Source of the DNA: Mycolicibacterium mengxianglii
GTDB lineage: Bacteria; Actinomycetota; Actinomycetes; Mycobacteriales; Mycobacteriaceae
Assembly (NCBI RefSeq): GCF_015710575.1
Contig: NZ_CP065373.1
Coordinates: 2,108,001 to 2,172,000, forward strand
Reading direction: 5' to 3'
DNA: 64,000 nt
The translations under genes and the position numbers were made by a program. A model generated the notes under the pieces. That model was not told where the DNA came from. It made no database searches and worked only from the letters and a program-made list of their open reading frames with translations. Shown piece by piece: positions 35,831-44,325 of this stretch. Position 1 is the first letter of the stretch; each line of letters opens with the position of its first letter.

Positions 35831-37093
35831 TCCGGGGCGCCGGCCCACCAGGTACCAGGTGTGCATCACGCCCTTTCCCTTGACGGGGACATCACCACGT
35901 TCTTCGAGGATGAACTCGTCCTTGAGGCGCTCGTAGACGTCGCCGGGAACCTGGATCCGGCCGGCCTGATCGGTGGTCTCCATGCGCGACGCCACGTTGA
36001 CGGCATCGCCCCACACGTCGTAGAAGAACCGCCGCGAGCCGACGACGCCGGCCACCACCGTGCCTGCCGCCAGCCCGATGCGCATCGGCACGTCACGACC
36101 CAGGGGATCGATGAGACCTGCTGCGGCAGAGGCCATGTCGAGCGCGAGGTCGGCAAGAGCCTGCACGTGGTCGGTGCGTGGTTCCGGCACCCCGCTGACC
36201 ACCATGTAGGAGTCGCCGCTGGTCTTCACCTTCTCCAGTCCGTGTCGGTCCACCAGGACGTCGAAGGCGGTATAGATGCGGTCAAGGAATGCCACCAGAT
36301 CACACGGCGGAAGGTCGCTGGCCCGTTCGGTGAATCCGGCGATATCGGCGAACAGGATCGACGCGTCGTCATAGCGGTCGGCGATCGCCCGGCGATCCGG
36401 CTCCTTGAGCCGCTCCACGATGCTGGCTGGCAGCATGTTGGCCAGGAGCCGTTCGGAGCGTTCGTACTCCATCTCCATCGCCGCCTCGGCGCGGGCGATC
36501 TCCCGCAGCGCGTACCAGACGGTGGCGAAGGCCAGCACACACGAGGCGGCCACCGACGTCACGAAACTCGCCATCAGTGGCCACACCGGTTGGTTGTGGA
36601 CGTTGGGAGGCACCATGATCTGCAGCAGCACAGCGAGCACGGCGCCGAGGACGGCCAGCGCGCCGGCGAGTGCGATGCGTTCGATACCCAGGACCAGGAC
36701 CAGGACCGACGCAGCGACGAGGTAGTAGAACTGCAGTCCGGTATCTGTGCCGAGATTCCAGGTGATGAAGAAGATCGACGCGTAGACCACCACGACGAAG
36801 GTCAGCGGGGCCGCCAGGTCGCCGAGCGGCCGCAGCAGCGGGATCGCCAGGAACACCAGCCCTGTCACGATGTTCACCAGGCCGATGTGCCACATGCCGT
36901 ATCCCGCTAGCAACTGCCACAGGCCGAAGCCGATGGTTACGGCGGCCGCAATCCACGTGGTGATCGTCAGTACCCGGAAGCGACGGGCGGCACTGTCGGC
37001 GTAATGGGCGCTGCGTACCGGGACGCACGGATGGCGCTGCCGGAACCGGCCATCTGCCAGAGCCGACGCAGCGGCGTCGCGCGTCGTCACCAC
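35777..37093 (-). CDS. cya: Membrane adenylate cyclase (Rv1625c orthologue)
   Basis: About 438 residues from GTG 37093; the start is not certain. Six transmembrane helices (residues ~45-205) are followed by a class III cyclase domain. Metal-binding aspartates are in ILFADIAGFTERAS and KTSGDSYMVV, the adenine-selecting Lys in LEKVKTSGD and Asp in FYDVWGDAVNVAS, and the transition-state Arg in NVASRMET. This matches the M. tuberculosis enzyme Rv1625c, half of a mammalian-type cyclase that works as a homodimer making cAMP from ATP. It sits between the insertion block and a TetR gene. Confidence 0.93.
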   Translation of the reverse strand: MVTTRDAAASALADGRFRQRHPCVPVRSAHYADSAARRFRVLTITTWIAAAVTIGFGLWQLLAGYGMWHIGLVNIVTGLVFLAIPLLRPLGDLAAPLTFVVVVYASIFFITWNLGTDTGLQFYYLVAASVLVLVLGIERIALAGALAVLGAVLAVLLQIMVPPNVHNQPVWPLMASFVTSVAASCVLAFATVWYALREIARAEAAMEMEYERSERLLANMLPASIVERLKEPDRRAIADRYDDASILFADIAGFTERASDLPPCDLVAFLDRIYTAFDVLVDRHGLEKVKTSGDSYMVVSGVPEPRTDHVQALADLALDMASAAAGLIDPLGRDVPMRIGLAAGTVVAGVVGSRRFFYDVWGDAVNVASRMETTDQAGRIQVPGDVYERLKDEFILEERGDVPVKGKGVMHTWYLVGRRPGSVQINTPVGEQVHVLGQ

Positions 37094-37163
37094 AAACAGC
37101 AGCCTATCCCCGAATAGTGCTGGTGAGGGGCGACTCCGAAGGGTGACTCGGGCTGGGTCGGCT

Positions 37164-37775
37164 TCAGGCGATGGCTGAGGCCAACCGCACGGTGTGATCG
37201 ACAACGGCGTCGAGATCGTCGCCGAGGTTCCCCGACAGCCATTGCTGCGCCAGCTCGGCCATTGCCCCGGTGTACAACGCCGCAGCCACCAGGGTCGCGG
37301 TCTTGTCGTCGCTGGGGTGCATGTGTTCGCGCGAGCTGAGCACCATCTGGCGCAGGTTTTCCTGCGCGATGGCGCGGCGGGCGGTCAGTACCCGGTTCGC
37401 GCGTGCCTCGGTGAACAGCACCCGGCCTCGGCGTGGGTCGGCCGAGCTGAAACCCAGGACGGCGCGGACGCCGGCGCGTAGCCGGTCGATGTCCGTTCCG
37501 CCGGCCGCGGTGACGGCCGCGATCGCTGATTCCACCTCGGCGGCCAGGCCTGCGGCCACCCCGTCGTAGACCGCTCCCAGCAGTTCGTCGGTGTCGGCGA
37601 AGCTCTCATAGAAGTACCGGGTGTTCAGGGAGCACTCGCGGCAGACGGAACGCACCGATACCGCGCTCTCGCCGTCGTCGCCGAACAAGGCGAACGCCGC
37701 AGCGACGAGGAGCCCTCGACGTTCCTTCCGGCGGTCGGTCAGCGGTACTCCCGCCCACCTGGTGGGACTCGACAC
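37164..37775 (-). CDS. TetR family transcriptional regulator
   Basis: 203 residues from GTG 37775 (MSSPTRWAGVPLTDRRKERR); a longer reading to 37811 would cross the probable operator. The DNA-binding domain is RRGLLVAAAFALFGDDGESAVSVRSVCRECSLNTRYFYESFADTDELL. The recognition region CSLNTRYFYESF is the usual TetR form. It is divergent from the MpaB-like gene at 37837 and shares with it an intergenic region holding a TGTC-N9-GACA repeat, so it probably represses both. Confidence 0.88.
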   Translation of the reverse strand: MSSPTRWAGVPLTDRRKERRGLLVAAAFALFGDDGESAVSVRSVCRECSLNTRYFYESFADTDELLGAVYDGVAAGLAAEVESAIAAVTAAGGTDIDRLRAGVRAVLGFSSADPRRGRVLFTEARANRVLTARRAIAQENLRQMVLSSREHMHPSDDKTATLVAAALYTGAMAELAQQWLSGNLGDDLDAVVDHTVRLASAIA

Positions 37776-37789
37776 CGTTTTATCGTAGC

Positions 37790-37836
37790 TGTCAAAAATC
37801 TGGACACACACGTAACCAAATAAGTACTCTGGGCCT
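37790..37836 (+). promoter_or_regulatory. MpaB-like gene promoter with candidate TetR operator
   Basis: TGTC-N9-GACA at 37790-37806 is an inverted repeat in the -35 zone. TACTCT at 37825-37830 is followed by 6 nt and ATG 37837, a leaderless arrangement. Confidence 0.45.
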
Positions 37837-38850
37837 ATGCAGCTCTTTCCGCCGTTGCCCCATCGGATGCTTCACGAGCGATTTCTGCGCTTTTACGACG
37901 ACGAGATCCGCCGTCGCTACTTCCGCGGGCTGGACTTCTCTGAGCCCGCCGGCGATCCCGGTTGGTTCGGGCCCGGCAGCGCGGTGTGGCACGTGCATTC
38001 GCACATGCCCGCACTCGTGCTCGGATTGCAGTGCGCGGCTTACCTCGAACGGTTCGACCCGTCGATCTACTGGATGGGGGTCCACCATTCGCGCCTCCCG
38101 GAGCGCGACGAGGAGGGGAAAGCCACCGGCCGGATCGACCCCGAGGGTGCGGCTGTCAGGCTTGGACACTCGCTGTCGTTCTTCATCGGCACTGCCTACG
38201 GATCGACGCCGACGGCCGAGCGGCTGGCCACGACGGTGCGGGCGATGCACCATACGGTGAAGGGCACCCGCCCCGACGGGCTGGCCTACGACGCCGACGA
38301 TCCTGCCTGGCTGCGGTGGAACTACGCGACAGTGGTCTGGGGTATTGCCACCGCGCATGAGTACTATCACCCAACGCCGTTGCGGGGCAAAAACATTGAC
38401 CGCTACTACCGCGAGTTCGTCAAAGTCGGTCACGCTCTCGGCGGAACCGACCTGCCTGAGACCAAGGCCGAGACGCTGGAGTGCTTGCGGTCCTACCTGC
38501 CCAAGCTCGGGATCACTTACGGGATGGCGATGTCGACAGGGCCCAACCTCAGTGGCGCCGACTTCGGTCCGCCCGGTGTGGAGCTGATCGACTGGGCCAT
38601 CCGTGACACTCTGCCGAAATGGGCCGCGGCGATGGTGATGCATCGTGCTCCCAATCCGGTTGAGCGCCTTGCTCGTCAGGCGGCGGTATGGACGGTGGTC
38701 AACGGCATTCACACCGCGATGGGTCCGCTGCCGGAATTTCGGGCCGCCAAGAAACGGGTCGAAGGCGCAGTCGATGCGCCGACCTCACCGACCTACGTGC
38801 TGGGTAGCGACCCGGTGCGCTCGCGGGCCAGCGTCGAGCAGATGGCCTGA
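37837..38850 (+). CDS. MpaB-like / DUF2236 oxygenase family protein
   Basis: 337 residues. It fits the MpaB/latex-clearing-protein (DUF2236) family, helical heme-b proteins that include rubber oxygenase Lcp. Candidate family positions are DPGWFGPGSAVWHVHSHMP, RLGHSLSFFIGTAYGS and the histidine-rich AHEYYHPTPLRG. RWNYATVVWGIATAHEYY is the conserved central helix. It is controlled by the divergent TetR gene. The substrate is unknown; other family members are only linked to lipid or terpenoid oxidation by inference. Confidence 0.82.
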   Translation: MQLFPPLPHRMLHERFLRFYDDEIRRRYFRGLDFSEPAGDPGWFGPGSAVWHVHSHMPALVLGLQCAAYLERFDPSIYWMGVHHSRLPERDEEGKATGRIDPEGAAVRLGHSLSFFIGTAYGSTPTAERLATTVRAMHHTVKGTRPDGLAYDADDPAWLRWNYATVVWGIATAHEYYHPTPLRGKNIDRYYREFVKVGHALGGTDLPETKAETLECLRSYLPKLGITYGMAMSTGPNLSGADFGPPGVELIDWAIRDTLPKWAAAMVMHRAPNPVERLARQAAVWTVVNGIHTAMGPLPEFRAAKKRVEGAVDAPTSPTYVLGSDPVRSRASVEQMA

Positions 38851-38878
38851 CCCGCAGCGATTGTCGACACGCTTCTAT

Positions 38879-39124
38879 TCAGCCGGTGCCGTTCAGTTTT
38901 CGTTCGGCATTGATGCGATGTTGACGGGCGTGGGTGCGGGTGCGGGTGGCGCAGCCGATTTCGTCGGCGGCGGAGTCCCAGTTGTCGCACGTCCACTTGT
39001 GGCGGGCGTCGTCGGGGTCGTGGGTGGGGCGGGCCATGAGCTCGGCGATGAAGGCCAGCCGGTGGGCGGCCGGATCCAGCAGGCTATCGAATATATGTGC
39101 GACTGTAACGCAGGGGTCTGACAC
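38879..39124 (-). pseudogene. Relic of a DUF222/HNH (13E12-type) endonuclease N-terminus
   Basis: The 81-residue reading AHRLAFIAELMARPTHDPDDARHKW, then TCDNWDSAADEIGCATR, matches the N-terminal DUF222 pattern of the mycobacterial 13E12 repeat proteins (a helix ending IAEL, then a D-D-A-R-W segment, then W-D-S-A-A-x-E-I). The family usually continues for 300 residues or more to an HNH nuclease motif; this copy stops after ERKLNGTG. It is a decayed fragment of a mobile-type gene family in the otherwise gene-free 38851-39207 gap. The assignment is by pattern only. Confidence 0.6.
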
Positions 39125-39169
39125 GATTGCTGTCGTTCATTACCGCAAAAAACGCGCTGATAAGCCGCT

Positions 39170-39205
39170 AATCTCCCGGTCAAGCAACTCCGAGAACGGG
39201 AGATT
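39170..39205 (+). promoter_or_regulatory. Perfect stem that sequesters the metallopeptidase ribosome binding site
   Basis: AATCTCCCG (39170-39178) and CGGGAGATT (39197-39205) form a 9-bp perfect stem with an 18-nt loop. The Shine-Dalgarno GGGAG (39198-39202) is in the 3' arm and the GTG start is at 39208. The hairpin would block translation when folded. Confidence 0.6.
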
Positions 39206-39207
39206 CG

Positions 39208-41991
39208 GTGATTCCACCGCCTCAGGAACGTCAGCTCAGATGGCGACGCTGCACCGCGATGGTGTTCGCGTTGGGCGTCGTCGTCGCGACCGCCCCGGCT
39301 GTCGCGGCGGCAGAGCCGGTGAGTGCCACCGATACGTCGACGAGCAGGGGATCAGCCGACACCGAAGCCGACACCGACGCCGACACCGAACACGGGGCGG
39401 TTGGCACTCGAGACCCGGCCCAAGACGCCCCTCCTGATGAGGCCACGACCGCTGCCATCGAGCCGGACGAGGAGGAGGACCGGGGCGAGGGCCAGGACCA
39501 AGACGAGGACGAGGATCTCACCGACCCGCCGAGCACGATCGAAGACGCGTCCGGCACGTCCGGGTCGGACCGGGTGTCCCGCGCCGGCCGTGCATTCGCT
39601 GAATCAGCGTCGGACGCCGACACCGACACGGATGCAGAGCCCGCTTCAGACGACGAGACCGCAGCCGAGGCCGACCCCGCACCCGATCACGACATCGCCG
39701 ATGCAGCAGGGGAGTCACCAGACGAGCCCGCCTCCACACCGGAAGACACGGCTCGGGCATCGCACACCGTCACCACCCTGGTCGCCACCCAATCAGTGAC
39801 GGTGGCGGCGCCGTCGCCCGCCCGGCCAGTCACCGCGGCCACGATGGTCGCCGACGTCTTGACCTGGGTGGGGTTGGGACCTCTGGCCGCTGACCTTCCC
39901 ATACCCGCCATCCCGATGCCCAGGCTCGTCGAAATGCTGTGGTTGGCGGTACGTCAGAGCCAATTCACTTGGAACAACCAGCGTCCAACTGCGCGGCCGA
40001 CCCTGACCAGCCAAGAGGGCGGATTGGTCCTGGGCGATCTCAACGCCGTCGACTATGACGACGCCCACCTGACATACGCGGTGTCCACCCCGGCCCGATT
40101 CGGCACCGTGGTCGTCAACGCCGACGGGAGCTTCACCTACATCCGGGACGCTGCTGTCACCACCTCCGCCAGCACCGATTCCTTCACCGTCACCATCGAC
40201 GACGTACCGGGCAATGCCTTTCGTGTGCACGGCTTTGCGGGCTTGCTCGGCGTTTCCGGGCCGACGGTCGCGACCGTCACTGTCGCCATCACACCGGCCG
40301 CCATCGCACCGGCCGCCATCAACGACGCGGCCGTCCACCGCCCCGGCGCCGTCACCGTGCAGATGGACGTCGACGGCAGGATCAGCGTCATCGACGGCAC
40401 GTTCACCGACGTCCGGGTGTTCGACCGCGCTGATGCCGCCAGTCTGCTGAACGCTCTCGCGCCCATACTGGGGGCCGGGTCGGGCTTTGCCACAACGGAA
40501 TTCATCACTTTACAACGAGTTTCGGCGGCCGGTTCGGGCGTTACCGAGGAGTTCTACCGGCTGCGCCAGATCGTTGATGGCGTAGCGGTGGTGGGCAGTG
40601 AAGTCATCCTCGTCACCGATGGCTACGGCACCGTCACCGGCTTGTTCAACTACCACGACGATCGCGTCATCGACGTCGACACCACCCCGGAGATCGACGG
40701 CTCGGCCGCAGCGGCGCTGGCGACGGCCGCCGTGATCCGGGCCGCCGGGCTGCGACCCACCGAAACTGTCGCCGCACAAGTCAGCGAGAACACCACTGTC
40801 AGAACCGAACTGGTGATCTTCGCCCTTGATGAGGTCGCCGGCCCGAGCCTCGCCTGGCGCGTTGACATCCAGCCGGCTGACGACCCGCGGCGATCCGGCA
40901 CAGTGCTGGGCGGTGCCACCTACTACGTCTACGCCAACGGCGACCGGGCCGGCGAAGTGATCTCCGGAACATCCAACGTTCAGCTCGTCTCGGCGACCAG
41001 CACCGGCACCGACCTGCTGGGCGTCAGCCGTGCGATCACGGTGGACACCTCCAGATGGTTCATCTTCGACACGTACGTACTGGTCGACGGCACCCGCGAT
41101 ATCGCGACATACCGCACCACGTACGACTTCTTCGGGCTCGGCGGGCCTGCCATCCCCGGTTCCCTTGTCAAGAGGTCGTTGCTCTTCGGCTGGAATGCCT
41201 CGGCAGTTTCTGCCCACGCCAATATGGCCCAGGTGTACGACTACTACTCCGCAGTGCTGGGTCGTGACTCCTTCGACGGCGCCGGCGCGGCCGTGGTCGC
41301 CTCGGTCGGATACAACCCGCGGTCGGCGCTGGAGCAGTACTTCTTCGGTTACGCGAACGCGTTCTGGGATGCCTCGGCCCAGCAGTTCGCCTTCGGCAAT
41401 TCGGGCGGTTTCGAGGGCGCAGTGGACGTGGTCGGCCACGAATTCACCCACGGGGTCATCAGTTACGTCGTGGGCGACGGCGGGTCGGTCCTCGACTACG
41501 GCGAGTCCGGCGCACTCAATGAGGCCTACGCCGACATCCTCGGCAGTCTGATCGAAGGCAAGACCGGCAGCGGCGCCTGGCTGATCGGGGAGGACACCGC
41601 GTCCGGGGCGATACGCAGCCTCGCCAATCCGGCGGCGGTCGGGACGGACTACCGCGCGCACTACCTGACCCGATATACGGGCACTGCCGATGATGCCGGT
41701 GAGCATTGGAACAGCACCATCTTCAGCCACGCCGCCTACCTGATGGTCACCGATCCCGACACCGCCGGGGTGTCGAGCGAGACCTGGGCGCAGGTGTTCT
41801 ACCGCTCGCTGTATCGGCTCGGCCCGGGTGCGAAGTTCACCGACGGCCGCTCGGCCATCTTGGATTCCGCGGCCGAATTCGGCTTCACCGCGGCCCAGCT
41901 CGATGCGATTGCCGATGCATTCGATGCGGTGGGCATCGTCGGGAGCAGCAGATTGGCCGGAGCCGACGCCCTGATGCTCGTCGCGCTGTAG
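39208..41991 (+). CDS. Secreted M4 (thermolysin-like) metallopeptidase with acidic and Ig-like regions
   Basis: 927 residues from GTG 39208. A signal peptide (RRCTAMVFALGVVVATAPAVAAAEP) leads into a ~150-residue Asp/Glu/Thr-rich disordered stretch. A beta-rich tandem-95/cadherin-like module follows (DLNAVDYDDAHLTYAV, FGTVVVNADGSFTY, about residues 260-365). Then comes an FTP/PepSY-like propeptide (~390-520) and the M4 catalytic domain with zinc motif HEFTH (His744, Glu745, His748), the third ligand Glu772 in NEAYAD, and HWNSTIFSHAAYL. M4 enzymes are secreted endopeptidases activated by removal of the propeptide. It lies just past the 3' end of the tRNA-Leu gene. Confidence 0.92.
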   Translation: MIPPPQERQLRWRRCTAMVFALGVVVATAPAVAAAEPVSATDTSTSRGSADTEADTDADTEHGAVGTRDPAQDAPPDEATTAAIEPDEEEDRGEGQDQDEDEDLTDPPSTIEDASGTSGSDRVSRAGRAFAESASDADTDTDAEPASDDETAAEADPAPDHDIADAAGESPDEPASTPEDTARASHTVTTLVATQSVTVAAPSPARPVTAATMVADVLTWVGLGPLAADLPIPAIPMPRLVEMLWLAVRQSQFTWNNQRPTARPTLTSQEGGLVLGDLNAVDYDDAHLTYAVSTPARFGTVVVNADGSFTYIRDAAVTTSASTDSFTVTIDDVPGNAFRVHGFAGLLGVSGPTVATVTVAITPAAIAPAAINDAAVHRPGAVTVQMDVDGRISVIDGTFTDVRVFDRADAASLLNALAPILGAGSGFATTEFITLQRVSAAGSGVTEEFYRLRQIVDGVAVVGSEVILVTDGYGTVTGLFNYHDDRVIDVDTTPEIDGSAAAALATAAVIRAAGLRPTETVAAQVSENTTVRTELVIFALDEVAGPSLAWRVDIQPADDPRRSGTVLGGATYYVYANGDRAGEVISGTSNVQLVSATSTGTDLLGVSRAITVDTSRWFIFDTYVLVDGTRDIATYRTTYDFFGLGGPAIPGSLVKRSLLFGWNASAVSAHANMAQVYDYYSAVLGRDSFDGAGAAVVASVGYNPRSALEQYFFGYANAFWDASAQQFAFGNSGGFEGAVDVVGHEFTHGVISYVVGDGGSVLDYGESGALNEAYADILGSLIEGKTGSGAWLIGEDTASGAIRSLANPAAVGTDYRAHYLTRYTGTADDAGEHWNSTIFSHAAYLMVTDPDTAGVSSETWAQVFYRSLYRLGPGAKFTDGRSAILDSAAEFGFTAAQLDAIADAFDAVGIVGSSRLAGADALMLVAL

Positions 41992-42005
41992 GCCCGATGA
42001 TGAGT

Positions 42006-42078
42006 GCCCTCGGTGAGATTCGAACTCACACTGTACGGGTTTTGAATCCGTTTCCTCTGCCAGTTGGGATACGAGGGC
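42006..42078 (-). tRNA. tRNA-Leu (anticodon CAA), short variable arm
   Basis: 73 nt. The acceptor stem GCCCTCG pairs fully with CGAGGGC, the T arm is GTGAG-TTCGAAT-CTCAC, and the D arm has TCC/GGA with loop CAACTGGCAGA. The anticodon loop is TTCAAAA, giving CAA (codon UUG, leucine), with an A-C mismatch closing the 5-bp stem. Unlike usual bacterial leucine tRNAs it has a 5-nt variable loop rather than a long variable arm. CCA is not encoded. It sits between the metallopeptidase and pdtaR. Confidence 0.85.
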
Positions 42079-42202
42079 CGCACCCGGTCGCGCACGGTGG
42101 CGTGCGGGTTACCACCATAGAGGATGGGCCGGGGCGGACCGTCACAGGCACCGGCAGCGCCCCGGGCTCGCTCAAATGGGCGACCCACGCCACAATGACG
42201 GG

Positions 42203-42832
42203 ATGACCGAGCCAACCGGCGACTCTGACGTCGTCAAACCGCACCGAGTGCTCATCGCTGAGGATGAAGCACTCATCCGGCTGGATCTCGCCGAGATGTT
42301 GCGGGAGGAAGGCTACGACGTCGTCGGCGAGGCGGGGGACGGCCAGGAGGCGGTGGAGCTCGCTGAGAAGCTCAATCCGGATCTGGTGATCATGGACGTC
42401 AAGATGCCCCGGCGCGACGGCATCGATGCCGCAGCGGAGATCGCCAGCAAGCGGATCGCCCCGATCGTGGTGTTGACGGCGTTCAGTCAACGTGAACTCG
42501 TGGAACGCGCCCGCGACGCCGGAGCGATGGCGTATCTGGTCAAGCCGTTCTCGATCAACGACCTGATCCCGGCGATCGAGGTTGCCGTCAGCCGGTTCAG
42601 TGAGCTGGCCCAGCTGGAAAACGAAGTCGCCAATCTGTCCGACCGGCTGGAGACACGCAAGCTCGTCGAGCGCGCCAAGGGTTTGCTGCAAACCAACCAG
42701 AACATGTCCGAACCGGAAGCATTCAAGTGGATTCAGCGGGCGGCCATGGACCGCAGAACCACCATGAAGCGGGTTGCCGAGGTGATTCTGGAGACCTTCG
42801 AGCCGCCCGCCGAGACCCCACCCGCCACCTGA
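42203..42832 (+). CDS. pdtaR: ANTAR response regulator PdtaR
   Basis: 209 residues from ATG 42203, nearly identical in pattern to M. tuberculosis Rv1626. The receiver domain has IAEDEALIR and the phosphoacceptor Asp65 in LVIMDVKMPRRDG, with Lys in YLVKPFS. A coiled-coil linker (LAQLENEVANLSDRLETRK) leads to the ANTAR domain LVERAKGLLQTNQNMSEPEAFKWIQRAAMD. PdtaR is phosphorylated by the histidine kinase PdtaS, encoded elsewhere in mycobacteria, and binds paired hexaloop RNA hairpins to prevent premature transcription termination. Confidence 0.95.
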   Translation: MTEPTGDSDVVKPHRVLIAEDEALIRLDLAEMLREEGYDVVGEAGDGQEAVELAEKLNPDLVIMDVKMPRRDGIDAAAEIASKRIAPIVVLTAFSQRELVERARDAGAMAYLVKPFSINDLIPAIEVAVSRFSELAQLENEVANLSDRLETRKLVERAKGLLQTNQNMSEPEAFKWIQRAAMDRRTTMKRVAEVILETFEPPAETPPAT

Positions 42833-42898
42833 CGCGCGCCATGTTCGCGTTAACACTGGGTTTCCCCGCTGGTTAGTTTTCGCCGTACTGCGTCGCTG

Positions 42899-42961
42899 AC
42901 CGCGTGGTTTGGCCCGCGCGAACGTTCTGGGGACGGCTCGCGTTTGTCAACACCACGCGGT
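42899..42961 (+). other. Long-range inverted repeat in the liv operon leader region
   Basis: ACCGCGTGGT (42899-42908) and ACCACGCGGT (42952-42961) are perfect 10-nt complements separated by 43 nt. They lie in the 219-bp gap between pdtaR and the branched-chain amino-acid binding-protein gene. It may be an RNA structure in the leader or the end of the pdtaR transcript. Function unknown. Confidence 0.4.
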
Positions 42962-43051
42962 TCGGCCAAGCGTTGGCTATGTTCTTTCCGAAGCACCGAC
43001 GGCCCGGACTCGGGGTGAAGGTGCTGACTCACATTGACCCGGAGGTGAGAA

Positions 43052-44263
43052 GTGCGCGGTCGCGCGACACGGAGTGCATTCGCTCTCAGTTCAGCAGCCC
43101 TGCTTGCGTTGGGACTTGCCGGCTGCAATCAGAGCTCGCCCGATGAAGGAGCGGCTCAAAGCGATCTGAAGATCGTGGAGCAGGTTCAGATCAATCAGGA
43201 TGGTGCCGAGGTTGCGGCTGAGGAGGGCGTGCAGCCGGCTGATCCCGCCGGCGACGGCCAGGCTCAGTGCCCGCCGCTGTCCCTGGCGATGGCGGGAGCG
43301 TTGACCGGACCCGATGCCGCGCTCGGCATCAACATCAAGAACGGCGTTCAGCTGGCCGTGGACAAGCACAACGAGGCCAACCCCGGCTGCCAGGTGCAGC
43401 TCAAGACGTTCGACACCGAGGGTGATCCGCAGAAGGCCACCCAGATCGCGCCGCAGATCGTCAATGACCCGTACACGATCGGGCTGATCGGCCCGGCGTT
43501 CTCGGGTGAGACCAAAGCCACCGGCCAGGTTTTTGACCAGGCGGGTCTGGTGGCCACCACAGCGTCGGCCACCAACGTCACGCTCTCGGAGAACGGCTGG
43601 AAGACCTTCTTCCGCGGGCTGGCCAATGACGGTGTGCAGGGTCCCTCGGTGGCCAACTACTTGAAGAACACCCTGGGCAACCAGAAGATCTGCGTCGTCG
43701 ACGACAGCACCGACTACGGCTTGGGCCTGGCTCAGGCGGTCCGCGAAACCCTGGGCCCGGTAGCGGATTCGGGCTGCAACATCTCGGTGAAGAAGGGTGA
43801 CAAGGACTTCTCGGCCGCGGTGAACCAGGTCAAGGGTGTGGCCCCGGATTCGGTGTTCTTCAGCGGTTACTACGCAGAGGCGTCGCTGTTCGTCCAGCAG
43901 ATGCGCGACGGCGGCGTCGAAGCCACCTTCGCCAGCGCTGACGGCACCAAGGATCCCGAGTTCGTCAAGCAGGCAGGTGAGTCCTCCAAGGATGCGGTCC
44001 TGGCCTGCCCCTGCGGTCCGGCCACCGGCGCGTTCGCCGACGAGTACACCGAGAAGTTCAACCAGGAGCCGGGCACCTACAGCACCGAGGGCTACGACCT
44101 GGGGACGATCATGCTCAAGGGCATCGACGCCGGGAAGCGGACTCGTCCGGAGCTGTTGGACTTCGTTCGTACCTACAGTGGACCCGGCATCGGGCGCAAG
44201 TACGAGTGGACCCCCAATGGTGAGCTGACCAACACCCTGATCTGGATCTACAAGGTTCAGTAA
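43052..44263 (+). CDS. livJ: Branched-chain amino-acid ABC transporter binding lipoprotein
   Basis: 403 residues from GTG 43052, 6 nt after GGAGG. The N-terminus MRGRATRSAFALSSAALLALGLAGC is a signal with lipobox LAGC (Cys25), so it is a lipoprotein. The mature domain is a type I (LivJ/LivK) binding protein: LSLAMAGALTGPDAALGINIKNGVQLAVDKHNEANPGC, GLIGPAFSGETKATGQVF, ICVVDDSTDYGLGLAQAVRE and FFSGYYAEASLFVQQMRDGG. It is first of five liv genes and is separated from the permeases by a strong hairpin. Substrate could also be another amide or short amino acid. Confidence 0.9.
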   Translation: MRGRATRSAFALSSAALLALGLAGCNQSSPDEGAAQSDLKIVEQVQINQDGAEVAAEEGVQPADPAGDGQAQCPPLSLAMAGALTGPDAALGINIKNGVQLAVDKHNEANPGCQVQLKTFDTEGDPQKATQIAPQIVNDPYTIGLIGPAFSGETKATGQVFDQAGLVATTASATNVTLSENGWKTFFRGLANDGVQGPSVANYLKNTLGNQKICVVDDSTDYGLGLAQAVRETLGPVADSGCNISVKKGDKDFSAAVNQVKGVAPDSVFFSGYYAEASLFVQQMRDGGVEATFASADGTKDPEFVKQAGESSKDAVLACPCGPATGAFADEYTEKFNQEPGTYSTEGYDLGTIMLKGIDAGKRTRPELLDFVRTYSGPGIGRKYEWTPNGELTNTLIWIYKVQ

Positions 44264-44278
44264 GAAATTGTGACCACG

Positions 44279-44325
44279 GAACGCGTCCGAGCCCGAACGG
44301 CTCGGACGCGTTCTGGTTCAGTTTG
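44279..44325 (+). terminator. Hairpin between livJ and livH (terminator or attenuator)
   Basis: A perfect 15-bp stem (44279-44293 with 44299-44313), loop of 5, followed by a T-rich stretch (TGGTTCAGTTTGTT). It lies between livJ and livH, which are otherwise organised as one operon. Partial termination here would give more binding protein than permease. Confidence 0.75.

Noticed and set aside
42904..43146. 80-codon open frame between pdtaR and livJ
   Set aside because: Overlaps the livJ start in another frame, has no ribosome binding site and no recognisable domain.
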